Part shown: positions 50,801 to 59,094 of the stretch, piece after piece | How positions within the stretch are numbered: the stretch's first letter is position 1 | How the letters are laid out: the number at the start of each line of letters is the position of its first letter | NCBI GenBank assembly: GCA_947577075.1 | Contig: CANPTW010000008.1 | Location: forward strand, 1-64,000 | Reading direction: 5' to 3' | Source: an uncultured Oscillibacter sp. | GTDB taxonomy: Bacteria; Bacillota; Clostridia; Oscillospirales; Oscillospiraceae | DNA: 64,000 nt | Notes under the pieces: generated by a model | The model's database searches: none | The model's input: the letters and a program-made list of their open reading frames with translations, nothing else | Told to the model about the DNA's origin: nothing | Program-made: the position numbers and the translations under genes

Positions 50801-51818
50801 GATGCAGGACCTCACCGGAGTGGACCCCCAGAAAATTCCCCTGGACGACCCGGACACCATGTCCATCTTCACCTCCAGCAAGGTCCTGGGCTATGAGAAC
50901 GACGAGGTCCTGGGACCCACCGGGGCGGTGGCCATTCCGGAGTTCAACACCCGCTTCACCCGGCAGATGCTGGTGGACACCCAGCCCAGGGACTTCAACA
51001 CCCTGGTGCGCCTCTCCGGCTTCTCCCACGGCACCGACGTGTGGCTGGGCAACGCCCGGGAGCTGATTGTCAGCAAGACGGCCACGGTTCTGGAGACGGT
51101 GGGCTGCCGGGACGACATCATGCTCTACCTGATTTCCAAGGGCCTGGACCCCAAGATGAGCTTCAAGATCATGGAGTCCGTCCGGAAGGGGAAGGTGAAG
51201 AAGGGGGGCTTTGAGCCCGGCTGGGAGGAGGCCATGCGGGAGCACGACGTGCCCGGGTGGTACATCGACTCCCTGGCGAAGATCGGTTATCTCTTTCCCA
51301 AGGCCCACGCCGTGGCCTATGTCATGATGGCCTTCCGCATCGCCTGGTACAAGGTCCACGAGCCCCTGGCCTTCTACGCCACCTTCTTCTCCGTCCGGGC
51401 CAAGGCCTTCGACGCGGAGTTCTGCTGCGCGGGAAAGGAGGCGGTGAAGAAGAAAATCCGGGAGATCGAAAACAACAAGGACGCCACCGCCGTGGAGCAG
51501 AACCTGCTGACCACCCTGGAGGTCTGCTATGAATTCTATCTCCGGGGCTTCCACTTCGACACCATTGACATCTACCGCTCCGACGCCACCAAGTTCGTCG
51601 TCACGGACGGCGGGCTGCTGCCGCCCTTCACCACGGTCCACGGCCTGGGAGAGGCGGCGGCCCTGGACACGGTGGAGAAACGGAAGGGGAAGGAGTTCAT
51701 CTCCATTGAGGAGTTTGCCCTGTGCTGCAATAAGCTCTCGAGAACGCACATCGAGCAGCTGAAGGCCCTGGGGGCCTTTGCCGGGATGGCGGAAACCAGC
51801 CAGATTACGTTGTTTTAA
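47832..51818 (+). CDS. polC: DNA polymerase III PolC-type, alpha/exonuclease
   Basis: 1328 residues from the ATG at 47832. The Firmicutes replicative polymerase domains occur in order: an N-terminal region of ~140 residues; an OB fold (TVSGKVFSFECRETRRPG ... GSVTVQKN); PHP (ELHLHTRMSNMDAL, His227 and His229) split by the 3'-5' exonuclease (FDIETTGL, Asp314; HNAEFDIGF); the zinc module (CPKCKHSE ... CGAD ... CPVCG, near 798-830); the polymerase motif PDIDLNFSG (Asp853); the thumb, and C-terminal helix-hairpin-helix segments. Family members are usually ~1430-1460 residues, so the N-terminal part is shorter than average. It ends the eight-gene operon and a terminator follows. Confidence 0.98.
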   Translation: MSKNIPFFELFAELSASPELRLRLAGAELTHGCIDRGDLSIRLDMTVKAPLDQADIRELEETLKAVYGFQRAELTAVCTAPPPPAPAPRSGGAPKAAAPKKPGKILMGNPVKARSGPMSALNVKMGMATVSGKVFSFECRETRRPGMWRLSFDMTDGTGSVTVQKNLGVREAQALEGAVKPGMWLTVQGKMEPTWDGKDIQLNPQHINVIEHEERMDTAPVKRVELHLHTRMSNMDALTDTKEVIQEAIRWGHPAIAITDHGVAQSFPEAWHAAGDKIKILYGVEGYFINNVDDRIAVHGTQDIPLEGEVVCFDIETTGLRVDREAITEIGAVVLRNGEIAERFQTFVNPGKRLTPEIIGLTGITDEMLKDAPRPAEALADFLKFVNGRPLAAHNAEFDIGFIRKGCREAGLEFRPTYIDSLILAQNLLPGLGKYKLDIVAEHLDLPAFNHHRASDDAATVGYMLIPFWKMLHERGVHTLQAVNGEMEKLRPLGNKSNRFPKHIILLARNKTGLKNLYQMISDSNLKYFKRVPTIPKSLLKEHREGIIVGAACEAGELFQAVKDHKDWEELKRIASFYDYLEIQPLCNNWFMLRNGDARDEEDLREFNRTIVRLGEELGKPVCATGDVHFREPEDEIFRHILLASKKFPDANESLPIYFKTTDEMLKEFSYLGEEKAVEVVVTNTRLVADQIETFELLPKELFPPKLENSEEELNRLVWEKVRRLYGEDPPQLIVDRLNVELGGILGKYDVVYMSAQKLVQRSLENGYLVGSRGSVGSSLAAYMSGITEVNSLPPHYRCPKCKHSEFVQDGSYGCGADMPDKVCPVCGTQYEKDGFDIPFETFLGFGGGKVPDIDLNFSGEYQARAHRHAIEMFGETQVFRAGTIGTLAEKTAYGFVKKYLEENQMTVGRAEENRLTLGCVGVRRTTGQHPGGLVVVPADKSMEDFCPVQHPADADDSDTITTHFEYHSMEANLLKLDMLGHDDPTMVRMMQDLTGVDPQKIPLDDPDTMSIFTSSKVLGYENDEVLGPTGAVAIPEFNTRFTRQMLVDTQPRDFNTLVRLSGFSHGTDVWLGNARELIVSKTATVLETVGCRDDIMLYLISKGLDPKMSFKIMESVRKGKVKKGGFEPGWEEAMREHDVPGWYIDSLAKIGYLFPKAHAVAYVMMAFRIAWYKVHEPLAFYATFFSVRAKAFDAEFCCAGKEAVKKKIREIENNKDATAVEQNLLTTLEVCYEFYLRGFHFDTIDIYRSDATKFVVTDGGLLPPFTTVHGLGEAAALDTVEKRKGKEFISIEEFALCCNKLSRTHIEQLKALGAFAGMAETSQITLF

Positions 51819-51821
51819 AGG

Positions 51822-51843
51822 GGGGGGACGTTGTCCCCCCTTT
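51822..51843 (+). terminator. Terminator after polC
   Basis: Perfect 8 bp stem GGGGGGAC with GTCCCCCC, loop GTT, then TTT; it lies 3 bases past the polC stop. Confidence 0.75.
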
Positions 51844-51895
51844 CGATTCCTCCCCTCGGTCCGCGGACCGGCGCCGCCGCCCGAGGCGGCTGGAG

Positions 51896-51993
51896 TATAG
51901 GCAGCACAGTTGAAAAGAGTCCAAAGGATTCTTTTCCATACGGCGCTGTTTTACAGCGCCGTATGCCGCGTGAGCGGCTCACGGTGCTTGCCT
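51896..51993 (+). repeat. Dispersed palindromic repeat, copy B
   Basis: Begins TATAGGCAGCACAGTTGAAA, then hairpins GAAAAGAGTCC/GGATTCTTTTC, TACGGCGCTG-TTTTA-CAGCGCCGTA and GTGAG-CGG-CTCAC, ending GTGCTTGCC. It aligns with the minus strand of 1389-1486 over its whole length, with paired changes in the second stem. Confidence 0.7.
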
Positions 51994-51996
51994 TCA

Positions 51997-52087
51997 TAGG
52001 AAACGCACAGGCGCTTTGCGCCCCGGCGGGCCTATGGCCCGCCGGTTGAAAAGAAGTGTATGCTTCTTTTCAACTGCGTTGACTATA
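51997..52087 (-). repeat. Dispersed palindromic repeat, copy C (inverted to B)
   Basis: Minus strand starts TATAGTCAACGCAGTTGAAA. It has a perfect 12 bp stem (GTTGAAAAGAAG with CTTCTTTTCAAC), a perfect CCGGCGGGCC/GGCCCGCCGG stem and a GGCGC-TTT-GCGCC stem, and ends GTGCGTTTCC. It is head-to-head with copy B, so the 192 bp pair makes one large imperfect palindrome in the 339 bp gap between polC and the TetR genes. Confidence 0.65.
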
Positions 52088-52126
52088 TCGGAATTTTTGT
52101 GCCCCGCATGCCGTGGCAAACATAAT

Positions 52127-52156
52127 AAAAAAAGAGCCAGGTTTCCTGGCTCTTTT
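52127..52156. terminator. Strong bidirectional terminator at the end of the TetR operon
   Basis: Perfect GAGCCAGG-TTT-CCTGGCTC stem flanked by A7 and T4; on the minus strand it gives a seven-T tail, overlapping the TAA of the TetR gene. Confidence 0.92.
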
Positions 52157-52157
52157 A

Positions 52158-52721
52158 TTATGCTTCCGCCTCCATGGCCCGCCGGAGCATCCGCTCCGTC
52201 ATGCCCTCGCCCAGGTAACAGAGGCGGCGGAACTGCTGCCCGACGTCATACCGCATCCCGTCGTTCAGCCAGGCCATGATTTGCCCGAAGCACTCGCACT
52301 GGTAAAAGCGGATGATGACCGCCCGGTCCGGCGGCGGAATGGGGACGCTGCCGATGGCCGCGGCGGCGTAGTCCTCCACTACCCGGCGGCACACGTCCAG
52401 AAGGCCCCGCTCAAACAGGTCCCGGTGGGCGGACTGGCTGATATGCAGCACGGCCTGCCGGTGCTCCTGGGCAAAGCGGGCGGCGGTTTCCAGGCAGTCC
52501 GCCAGGGACGCCGCCGGGCCCTGGGCGGCAATGATGCGGTCCGCTTCATCCATGACCAGCTCCTCCAGAAGGGAGGGGATGTCCTTAAAATGATAGTAAA
52601 ACGTATTTCGGTTGACTCCGCAGTGCTGCACGATGTCCTTGACGGTGATCTCCCGGAGGGGGCGCTCTTCCAGCAGACGGAGGAAAGAGGCTTTAACGGC
52701 CTCCTTGGCGGGGGAAGTCAT
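52158..52721 (-). CDS. TetR-family regulator, second gene of the pair
   Basis: 187 residues from the ATG at 52721 behind AAAGGAGG. Helix-turn-helix near residues 22-45 (ITVKDIVQHCGVNRNTFYYHFKDIP), characteristic of TetR proteins, then an all-helical ligand/dimer domain. Its ATG overlaps the stop of the upstream TetR gene (ATGA), so both regulators are made together. They diverge from a secreted protein/MMPL transporter pair. A role in sensing an envelope-active compound or lipid and controlling that transporter is inferred from position. Confidence 0.92.
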   Translation of the reverse strand: MTSPAKEAVKASFLRLLEERPLREITVKDIVQHCGVNRNTFYYHFKDIPSLLEELVMDEADRIIAAQGPAASLADCLETAARFAQEHRQAVLHISQSAHRDLFERGLLDVCRRVVEDYAAAAIGSVPIPPPDRAVIIRFYQCECFGQIMAWLNDGMRYDVGQQFRRLCYLGEGMTERMLRRAMEAEA

Positions 52722-53314
52722 ACGGGCCTCCTTTCCTCGAACAGCCCGGCGGCGGCGCCGTCCGCCATGCGCTGGGCGGCGTCCAGCAGGTCCGCCTTGG
52801 GCAGAGCCATGCCCTTCTCGAACCACTCCGACAGCAGGCCGATGAAGCCCCAGGCCAGGAAGTTCAGCAGATAGTCCGCCAGCCGGGGATCCGCGGGATG
52901 AAACCAGGTTCGGACCAGGGGCGCGCCGTTTTTGTGGACCAGCTGCTGAATGGACTGGAAAAAGCCGCTGGCCTCGCTGCTGGCAAAGAGAACGGCGCAG
53001 GTCTCCCGGTGCTCCACGGCAAAGTCCAGCACCGGCTCGAACACCGGAGCCACGCTGCCCACGGCCACAGTTTCCTGCATATGGGCGTCCACCAGGGTCT
53101 GGAGCTCCTCCAGAAGGTCTTCCTCCACGCTTTTCAGCAGCTCCGCAGTGCCGGCGTAATGGAGGTAAAAGGTGGCCCGGTTCATATCCGCCGCGTCGGT
53201 CACATCCCGGACGGAGATATCGGAAAAGGTCTTCCGCTTCATCAGCTCCAGAAGACTCTCCTTCAGCAGCTTGCGGGACCGCCGGGCCCGGCGGTCTTCG
53301 GGGTTTTTCAACAT
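52718..53314 (-). CDS. TetR-family regulator, first gene of the pair
   Basis: 198 residues from the ATG at 53314 with AAAGGAGG upstream; the longer frame runs into the promoter. Helix-turn-helix near residues 25-52 (ISVRDVTDAADMNRATFYLHYAGTA). The C-terminal helices differ from those of the second TetR, so it is not a recent duplicate. A dyad operator (TTGACTCAT...ATAAGTCAA) covers its promoter, fitting autoregulation and control of the divergent transporter operon. Confidence 0.93.
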   Translation of the reverse strand: MLKNPEDRRARRSRKLLKESLLELMKRKTFSDISVRDVTDAADMNRATFYLHYAGTAELLKSVEEDLLEELQTLVDAHMQETVAVGSVAPVFEPVLDFAVEHRETCAVLFASSEASGFFQSIQQLVHKNGAPLVRTWFHPADPRLADYLLNFLAWGFIGLLSEWFEKGMALPKADLLDAAQRMADGAAAGLFEERRPV

Positions 53315-53360
53315 CGTAACCCTCCTTTGGACGAGTTGGGCATTTGCCCGCTTTTGTCTA

Positions 53361-53410
53361 TTGACTGGATTTCCTGCTTTTACTATAATTGACTCATGTC
53401 GATAAGTCAA
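53361..53410. promoter_or_regulatory. Face-to-face promoters with a TetR-type dyad operator
   Basis: Rightward: TTGACT (53361-53366), 17 bp, TATAAT (53384-53389). Leftward: TTGACT (53405-53410 on minus), 17 bp, TATAGT (53382-53387 on minus). The dyad 53389-53410, TTGACTCAT and ATAAGTCAA halves around GTCG, lies across the start region of the rightward promoter and spans the -35 and spacer of the leftward one. One bound dimer could block both. Confidence 0.8.
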
Positions 53411-53456
53411 CAAAAATATTTTATTTAACAGCAATTAATTATTTGGAGGAATTACT

Positions 53457-56429
53457 ATGACCTGGCAAACCCTGAGGAAGCGCGTGTCGGCTCTGGCCCT
53501 GGCGGCGGTGCTGACGGTGACGCTCACGCTGCCCGCGGCGGCGGTTGGCGACGGCGTGGTCCCCACCTATGACGAGGCGTACTACGCCACGCTGGATTAC
53601 TACGGGAATCTGGTAGAGGGCAGCATGGTGAAGAGCTATGCCCTGAACGGCAGGGACAGCCTGACGGATTACGGTGTGTATGACGAGGTGGTGAATCTCA
53701 CGGACGACACCGCCCCGGTGAAGGGGGAGGGGGGGAGCACCTCCTTCCGGTTCGCCGGCGGAGCGCCGGACCACTTCTACTTCGAGGGAAAGACCAAGGA
53801 GCCCTTTGCGAATCTGCCCTGGACCGTCACCCTGCGCTATACCCTCAACGGCGTGCCCGCAAAGGCGGAGGAGCTGGCGGGGAAACAGGGCGTGGTGGAA
53901 ATTTTTCTGGATATCGTGCCCAACGAGAACGCCGGGGATTACGCCCGGTACAACTACACCCTTGCGGCCACGGCCCTCTTTAACCAGGACGACATCCTCT
54001 CTCTGGAGGCCGAAGGGGCCCAGGTCCAGCTGGTGGGCAACCTGCGGACGGTCCTGTTTCTCTGCCTCCCCGGGGAGGAGCAGCACTTCACCATCCGGGT
54101 GGGCAGCAACGACTTTTCCTTCGGCGGGCTGACGATCCTGATGGTGCCCGCCACGCTGGCCCAGCTGGAGGAGATTGCCAAGCTCAGCCAGCGGAAGGAC
54201 GATCTGGAGGAGGATTACCGGGCCCTCTCCGGAAGTCTGGACGGCCTGCTGGACGCCCTCAGCGATATTCAAAGCGGCCTCTACGCCTCCGCCAAGGGCC
54301 TGGACCAGCTGGAGGCGGCCCGAAGCACCTTCTCCGGCGGCAAGGGCGCGCTCTATGCGGGCACGGACCGCCTCCGGGAAGACCTGAGCGGCATGGCGGA
54401 CCTGCTGGAGCCTGTGGAACAGCGGGTGCAGGCCCTCAGCCGGACGGTGACGGACTCCAAGGCGGTGCTGAACGAAATGACGGACGCCACACTGGCGCTG
54501 CAGGACCAGCTGGCGGATATGGAACAGGCCCTCTCCGGCCTGGAGCGGGGAACCTATGATGTGAAGAACGTCATAGATCTGGCCGCGGATATGGAAAACA
54601 GCCTCCTTCGCCTGGAGCGGGCCCTGGGCGGCAGCCATGTCAGCACGGGCAGTGTTGCCACCAACAGCAAGGCCCTGGTGCAGAAGGTGAAGACTGTCCA
54701 CGGGGCCTATGCCGCCGGGGATACGACGGAGTTCCTGGAAAAAATTCTGGTGGCCCAGGGCGAGGGCGAGGCGGCGGCGAAGGCCAAGGCAGCGGGGATG
54801 AGCCAGCTGCTGGCGGCGGACGCGGCGGGCCTCCCGGTGCCCGCGGACCAGCAGGCCAACCTGGCGGCGGCAAAGCAGCTGAACGCCCTCCATACCGCCG
54901 CAAAGGGCGGAATGCATTTCCAGGATTTCTGCGGCAAGCTCCCCGGCGTTACAACGGATCAGGCCAAGCAGATGAACGACCTCTGGCTGATTTACAGCAG
55001 CGGGGACAGCACGCCGAAACGGCCCGGGGCCGCGGTGCCTCCGGCAGAGGAGACTCCGGAAGGCCCGGATTCAAAGGCTCCGCAGATTCCGGCGGACCCG
55101 GCCCCCAAGGCTCCGGGCGGAGCCGGTCCCGAAACGCCGGATAAGGAAGCTGCAAATGCGGGCGGCGAAGGGACGCCGGAACCCGCCCCCGGCGTGCCGG
55201 AGGACCGGCAGTCTCCGGAGGACGGCGGAACCGGAGAAGCTTCCGACGGCGGGGCCGCCAAATCCAAGGCTCCGGCGGCGGAGAAAGAGCTGATTCATAA
55301 GGCGGAGCCTGAAGCTCCGGAGGAGGCCGGGACGGAAGAAGTCCTGACGGCCCGCCTGGTAACCAACGATCCCGGCGGGGAAGACGGCGGAGCCGCCGAT
55401 TCCGGAGACAGCAGCGGCTCGGATTCCGACAGCGGTTCCGGAAGCGATTCCGGTTCCGGCGGCTCCGATCCGGACAGCGGCTCCGGCAATGCCCCCGATT
55501 CCGGCGGCGGTTCCGAAGGGGATTCCGGCGGCGGCTCGGACTCCGGCAACGGCTCGGATTCCGGCAGTGGCTCGGGCTCCGGCGGCGGCGCTGGGGACGG
55601 CGGCTCCGGGGACGGTTCCGGGCAGCCCCCTAAGAACGACACGGTCGGAGGCGCGGTGGTGGACCTCATCACCGACGGCCTGGACAGCGCCAGCGCCCGG
55701 ATCGACGCGATACAGGGGGAGCTCATGGACACCCTCCGCAGCATCGAGCAGCCCACCTCCGCGGTGGTGGGCCGCCTGGCGGACCTCTGCGCGGAGCTGG
55801 CTATCCTGGTGGACGACCTGGACGACGCCGAGGACCTTATGGCCGCCCTGCGGCAGTCCTCCGGAACGCTGCGGGAAATTCTGATCCAAGTGGATGAGCT
55901 GCGGACGGTGCTGAACGGCTACGAGCCCACCCTGCAGGAGGCCCTGGCCAACGCCGGAAGCCTCTCCAGCTCTGCCGCCGCCACCATCCGGGACGCCGAG
56001 GCCCTGCTGGCCGACGCGGAAGGACTGGCCCGGGACACCGGGAAGGACCTGGACGCGGGGACCCGGCAGTCCCTCAAGGGGCTGTCCGCCGCCCTGCGGC
56101 AGACGGCCAAGGCCCTGGCGGCCACCGGAGAGGTTCGGGACGCCAAAAATACCGTTGCGGATATCATAGAAGACACCTGGAACGAATACACCGGAGATGT
56201 GAACAACATCCTGCTGATGGACGCCACGGCGGAGCCGGTTTCCCTGACGGACGAACGGAACCCCGCTCCCACCAGCATTCAGGTTCTGATCCGCACCCAG
56301 GAGATCAAGCAGGAGGAAGAGGAGGAGGCCGGGAAAACCGCCGCGGCCAAGGCCGAAACCACCTTCTGGGGCCGGATTGCCCAGATGTTCCGGGATTTCT
56401 GGAACGCCGTTACCGGGATCTTCCGCTGA
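53457..56429 (+). CDS. Secreted coiled-coil protein with Ser/Gly-rich linker, partner of MMPL transporter
   Basis: 990 residues behind TTGGAGGAA. Signal peptide 1-30 (ALALAAVLTVTLTLPAAAVG). Residues ~30-235 form a beta-rich domain. Residues ~235-510 are coiled coil (LDGLLDALSDIQSGLYASAK, AVLNEMTDATLALQDQLADM). Residues ~520-730 are low-complexity, Pro/Glu/Ala then Ser-Gly-Asp repeats (SGSDSDSGSGSDSGSGGSDP). A second coiled coil (~735-950) and a short amphipathic end (WGRIAQMFRDFWNAVTGIFR) follow. Firmicutes often encode such YhgE/Pip-like long coiled-coil proteins beside MMPL exporters. It probably sits outside the cell and couples the transporter to the wall. The 16-base gap to the MMPL gene indicates one operon. 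Confidence 0.85.
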   Translation: MTWQTLRKRVSALALAAVLTVTLTLPAAAVGDGVVPTYDEAYYATLDYYGNLVEGSMVKSYALNGRDSLTDYGVYDEVVNLTDDTAPVKGEGGSTSFRFAGGAPDHFYFEGKTKEPFANLPWTVTLRYTLNGVPAKAEELAGKQGVVEIFLDIVPNENAGDYARYNYTLAATALFNQDDILSLEAEGAQVQLVGNLRTVLFLCLPGEEQHFTIRVGSNDFSFGGLTILMVPATLAQLEEIAKLSQRKDDLEEDYRALSGSLDGLLDALSDIQSGLYASAKGLDQLEAARSTFSGGKGALYAGTDRLREDLSGMADLLEPVEQRVQALSRTVTDSKAVLNEMTDATLALQDQLADMEQALSGLERGTYDVKNVIDLAADMENSLLRLERALGGSHVSTGSVATNSKALVQKVKTVHGAYAAGDTTEFLEKILVAQGEGEAAAKAKAAGMSQLLAADAAGLPVPADQQANLAAAKQLNALHTAAKGGMHFQDFCGKLPGVTTDQAKQMNDLWLIYSSGDSTPKRPGAAVPPAEETPEGPDSKAPQIPADPAPKAPGGAGPETPDKEAANAGGEGTPEPAPGVPEDRQSPEDGGTGEASDGGAAKSKAPAAEKELIHKAEPEAPEEAGTEEVLTARLVTNDPGGEDGGAADSGDSSGSDSDSGSGSDSGSGGSDPDSGSGNAPDSGGGSEGDSGGGSDSGNGSDSGSGSGSGGGAGDGGSGDGSGQPPKNDTVGGAVVDLITDGLDSASARIDAIQGELMDTLRSIEQPTSAVVGRLADLCAELAILVDDLDDAEDLMAALRQSSGTLREILIQVDELRTVLNGYEPTLQEALANAGSLSSSAAATIRDAEALLADAEGLARDTGKDLDAGTRQSLKGLSAALRQTAKALAATGEVRDAKNTVADIIEDTWNEYTGDVNNILLMDATAEPVSLTDERNPAPTSIQVLIRTQEIKQEEEEEAGKTAAAKAETTFWGRIAQMFRDFWNAVTGIFR

Positions 56430-56445
56430 GGGGAGGGCAGGCGCC

Positions 56446-58737
56446 ATGATTGAAAAAATTGCCCACATGCTTACCCGAAAGCCCAAACTGGTGGCGGGCA
56501 TTGCCGTGCTGCTGCTGATCCCCTCGATTCTGGGGTTCGCCGCCACCCGCATCAACTATGATATCCTGTCCTACCTGCCCCAGGACCTGCCCTCCTCCCA
56601 GGGCGAACAGCTCCTGGAGGAGCCCTTCCGGATGGCGGCGACCAGCATGCTCATCGTGGAGGGGATGCCGGCGGGCTATACGAATAAACTCATTCAGGAC
56701 ATCAAAAATGTCCCCGGCGTGTCCAGCGCCATCTGGGTCAGCAACCTGGTGGGCATTCAGATTCCGGTGGAGATGATCCCGGCGGATTTTCGGGAGATGT
56801 TCTTCTCCGGCCAGGCCACCATGATGCTGATTCAGTACGACCACCCCGGCGCCTCCGACGAGACGATGGAGGCCATCCGGCAGGTCCGCAGCGTCTGCAA
56901 CGAGCGCTGTTTCCTGGCGGGCTTCTCCGTGGTGATCAAGGATACCCGGGACGTGATGGACGGGGAGCTGCCCATCTTCGTGGGACTGGCGGTGCTGCTG
57001 GCCCTGCTGGCTATGAGTGTGACGCTGGAGTCCACGGTGCTGCCCTTCGTATATCTGGCCAGCATCGGCATGGCGGTGATCTATAACTTCGGAAGCAATG
57101 TCTTTCTCGGGCAGATTTCTTACATCACGAAGGCCATCGCCGCCGTTTTGCAGCTGGGCGTAACCATGGACTATTCCATTTTCCTCTATCACCGCTACGA
57201 AGAGGAGCGGGAGCACTATGACGACAAGCGGGACGCCATGACCCAGGCCATCATCGCCGCCTTCCGCTCCCTCTCCGGCTCCAGCCTGACCACGATCGCG
57301 GGCTTCCTGGCCCTGTGCTTCATGCGGCTGACCCTGGGACGGGACATCGGCATCGTCATGGCCAAGGGCGTGATCCTGGGCGTGGCGACGGTGATTTTGG
57401 TCCTGCCCTCCCTGGTCCTGATCTTCGACAAGCAGATCGGCAGGCATAAGCACAAGACCCTCATCCCGTCCTTTGAGCGGGTGAACGGCTTCATCTTCCG
57501 GCACAGGGCGCCGCTGGTGGCGCTGACCGTGCTGCTGTTTTTCCCCTCGGTATACGCCCAGAGGCATGCCGATATTTACTACAAGCTGGATGAGTCCCTG
57601 CCCCGGGACCTGCCCTCCATCGTCAGCAACGAGAAGCTGAAGGACGACTTCGATATGGCGACCAGTCACTTCGTCGTACTTCGGGACGATCTCTCCGCCG
57701 CGGATATGGGGGAGCTGGAAGAGCGGATGGAGGAGGTTCCCGGCATTACCTCCGTGGTTTCCTTCCACAAAATGCTGGGGGCGGGCATTCCGGATTTCTT
57801 CATACCGGAGGACCTGCGGAATATGCTCCGCCAGGAGGGCTGGCAGCTGATGATGATCAACTCCAGCTGCGCCCCGGCCACCGACGAGGTTGCCGATCAG
57901 CTGGACGCCATGAACGAGATTCTGCACAGCTATGACCCCGAAGCCATGATTACCGGCGAGGGCGCCATGTACCGGGACCTCATCGATACCTCGGCGGTGG
58001 ACTTCCAGGTGACGAACTACATTTCCATCGCGGCTATCTTTCTGATCATCGCGTTTGTGTTCCGGTCCGTCTCGGTTCCGCTGGTCCTGGTGGCCACCAT
58101 TGAGCTGGCCATCTTCATCAACCAGGGCTGCTGCTATTTCCTGGGCACGGAGATTCCCTTTATTGCCCCTACGATCATCAGCTGCGTTCAGCTGGGGGCC
58201 ACGGTGGATTACGCCATCCTCATGACCTCCCGCTTCCAGGAGGAGCTGAAGAAGGGACTGAGCCGGAAGGAGGCGATTCTCATCGCCGCCAATTCCTCCG
58301 ACGCGTCCATTGTCACAAGCGCGCTGGTGCTGTTCTGCGCCACTCTGGGCGTGTCCTTCGTGTCCTCCATCGACCTCATCGGGGCCATCTGCGTCATGCT
58401 GGCCCGGGGAGCGCTGGTGTCGGCGCTGGTCAGCATCTTCCTGATGCCCGCCATCCTCTGCGTCTGCGAGCCGGTTTTCAACAGGACCAGCTATCGCTGG
58501 AAGACGCCGGACCCCCATCCGGCGGACCCGCTTCCGGCCCCGGAGACGGCGGAGCCCCTTCCCGCCCGGGAGGAACCCGAGGCGCTGCCCGTGGGCACGG
58601 CGGAGGCGCTCCCGGCAGGGGAGGAGATCCCGGAAGAGAAGCAGGGGGAGGGGGAAGAGGGTTCCCCTGAAAAACGAGCCGAAGGAAGCCGGAAGGGAAA
58701 GCCCTCCGGCAGCAAGACCCCCGCAGGCGTAAAATGA
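56446..58737 (+). CDS. MMPL/RND-family transporter
   Basis: 763 residues from the ATG at 56446 (GGGAGG upstream). Twelve predicted membrane helices in two halves of six. Each half has a large extracytoplasmic loop after helix 1 and the RND-type signature near helix 4 (VLQLGVTMDYSIFLYHRYEE; CVQLGATVDYAILMTSRFQE). MMPL pumps use the proton gradient to move lipids or hydrophobic compounds out. The ~65-residue C-terminal tail is Pro/Glu/Gly-rich and cytoplasmic. Divergent TetR genes probably repress it, and the co-encoded secreted coiled-coil protein is the likely partner. Confidence 0.95.
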   Translation: MIEKIAHMLTRKPKLVAGIAVLLLIPSILGFAATRINYDILSYLPQDLPSSQGEQLLEEPFRMAATSMLIVEGMPAGYTNKLIQDIKNVPGVSSAIWVSNLVGIQIPVEMIPADFREMFFSGQATMMLIQYDHPGASDETMEAIRQVRSVCNERCFLAGFSVVIKDTRDVMDGELPIFVGLAVLLALLAMSVTLESTVLPFVYLASIGMAVIYNFGSNVFLGQISYITKAIAAVLQLGVTMDYSIFLYHRYEEEREHYDDKRDAMTQAIIAAFRSLSGSSLTTIAGFLALCFMRLTLGRDIGIVMAKGVILGVATVILVLPSLVLIFDKQIGRHKHKTLIPSFERVNGFIFRHRAPLVALTVLLFFPSVYAQRHADIYYKLDESLPRDLPSIVSNEKLKDDFDMATSHFVVLRDDLSAADMGELEERMEEVPGITSVVSFHKMLGAGIPDFFIPEDLRNMLRQEGWQLMMINSSCAPATDEVADQLDAMNEILHSYDPEAMITGEGAMYRDLIDTSAVDFQVTNYISIAAIFLIIAFVFRSVSVPLVLVATIELAIFINQGCCYFLGTEIPFIAPTIISCVQLGATVDYAILMTSRFQEELKKGLSRKEAILIAANSSDASIVTSALVLFCATLGVSFVSSIDLIGAICVMLARGALVSALVSIFLMPAILCVCEPVFNRTSYRWKTPDPHPADPLPAPETAEPLPAREEPEALPVGTAEALPAGEEIPEEKQGEGEEGSPEKRAEGSRKGKPSGSKTPAGVK

Positions 58738-58805
58738 ACCAAGGCCCCCAGCAAAGGCCGGGGGCCGCGGGAGAGAAGGGGTGGAGTCGGTTTGAAAACA
58801 CCCTC

Positions 58806-58970
58806 TAGGGACTATTCACATAAACCAAATGTGCGGATTTCCGAGGAAATGTTTGCCGGATGCAAGGCAAACATTTGCGGGCGGGCAGACGCCCGGCAAA
58901 AATTTTTAACGCCGCAGACGACAAAATTTGCCGGAAAGACGGGCGTTTGGGCTTATGAGAACAGGCCCTA
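58806..58970. mobile_element. MITE-like repeat, copy X
   Basis: 165 bp with terminal inverted repeats TAGGGACTATTCACATAA and the complement of CTTATGAGAACAGGCCCTA (14 of 18 match), both ends at TA. The interior includes AAATGTGCGGATTT and CAAAAATTTTTAACGC, both also present in copy Y in the opposite orientation. It has an insert of about 30 bp relative to Y. No coding frame. It fills most of the 357 bp gap between the MMPL and alcohol dehydrogenase genes. Confidence 0.75.
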
Positions 58971-59094
58971 AGACGGCATGGCTTCGGCCATGCCGTTTCC
59001 GCAGGGTCCGGCGCCGGATCTCCGGCCCGGAGCCCGCCGGAGCGCGGAAAAGAGGGGCGGGGTCCGCCCCTCCGTTTTGCGCCGGGGGCAGGCT

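Noticed and set aside
47307..51749. 1480-residue open frame on the minus strand
   Set aside because: It is the antisense shadow of polC; high GC leaves reverse frames open. It has repetitive His/Gly/Val/Leu composition and no motif.
56410..58518. 702-residue minus-strand frame
   Set aside because: Antisense to the MMPL gene; His/Gln/Gly/Asp-rich shadow sequence.
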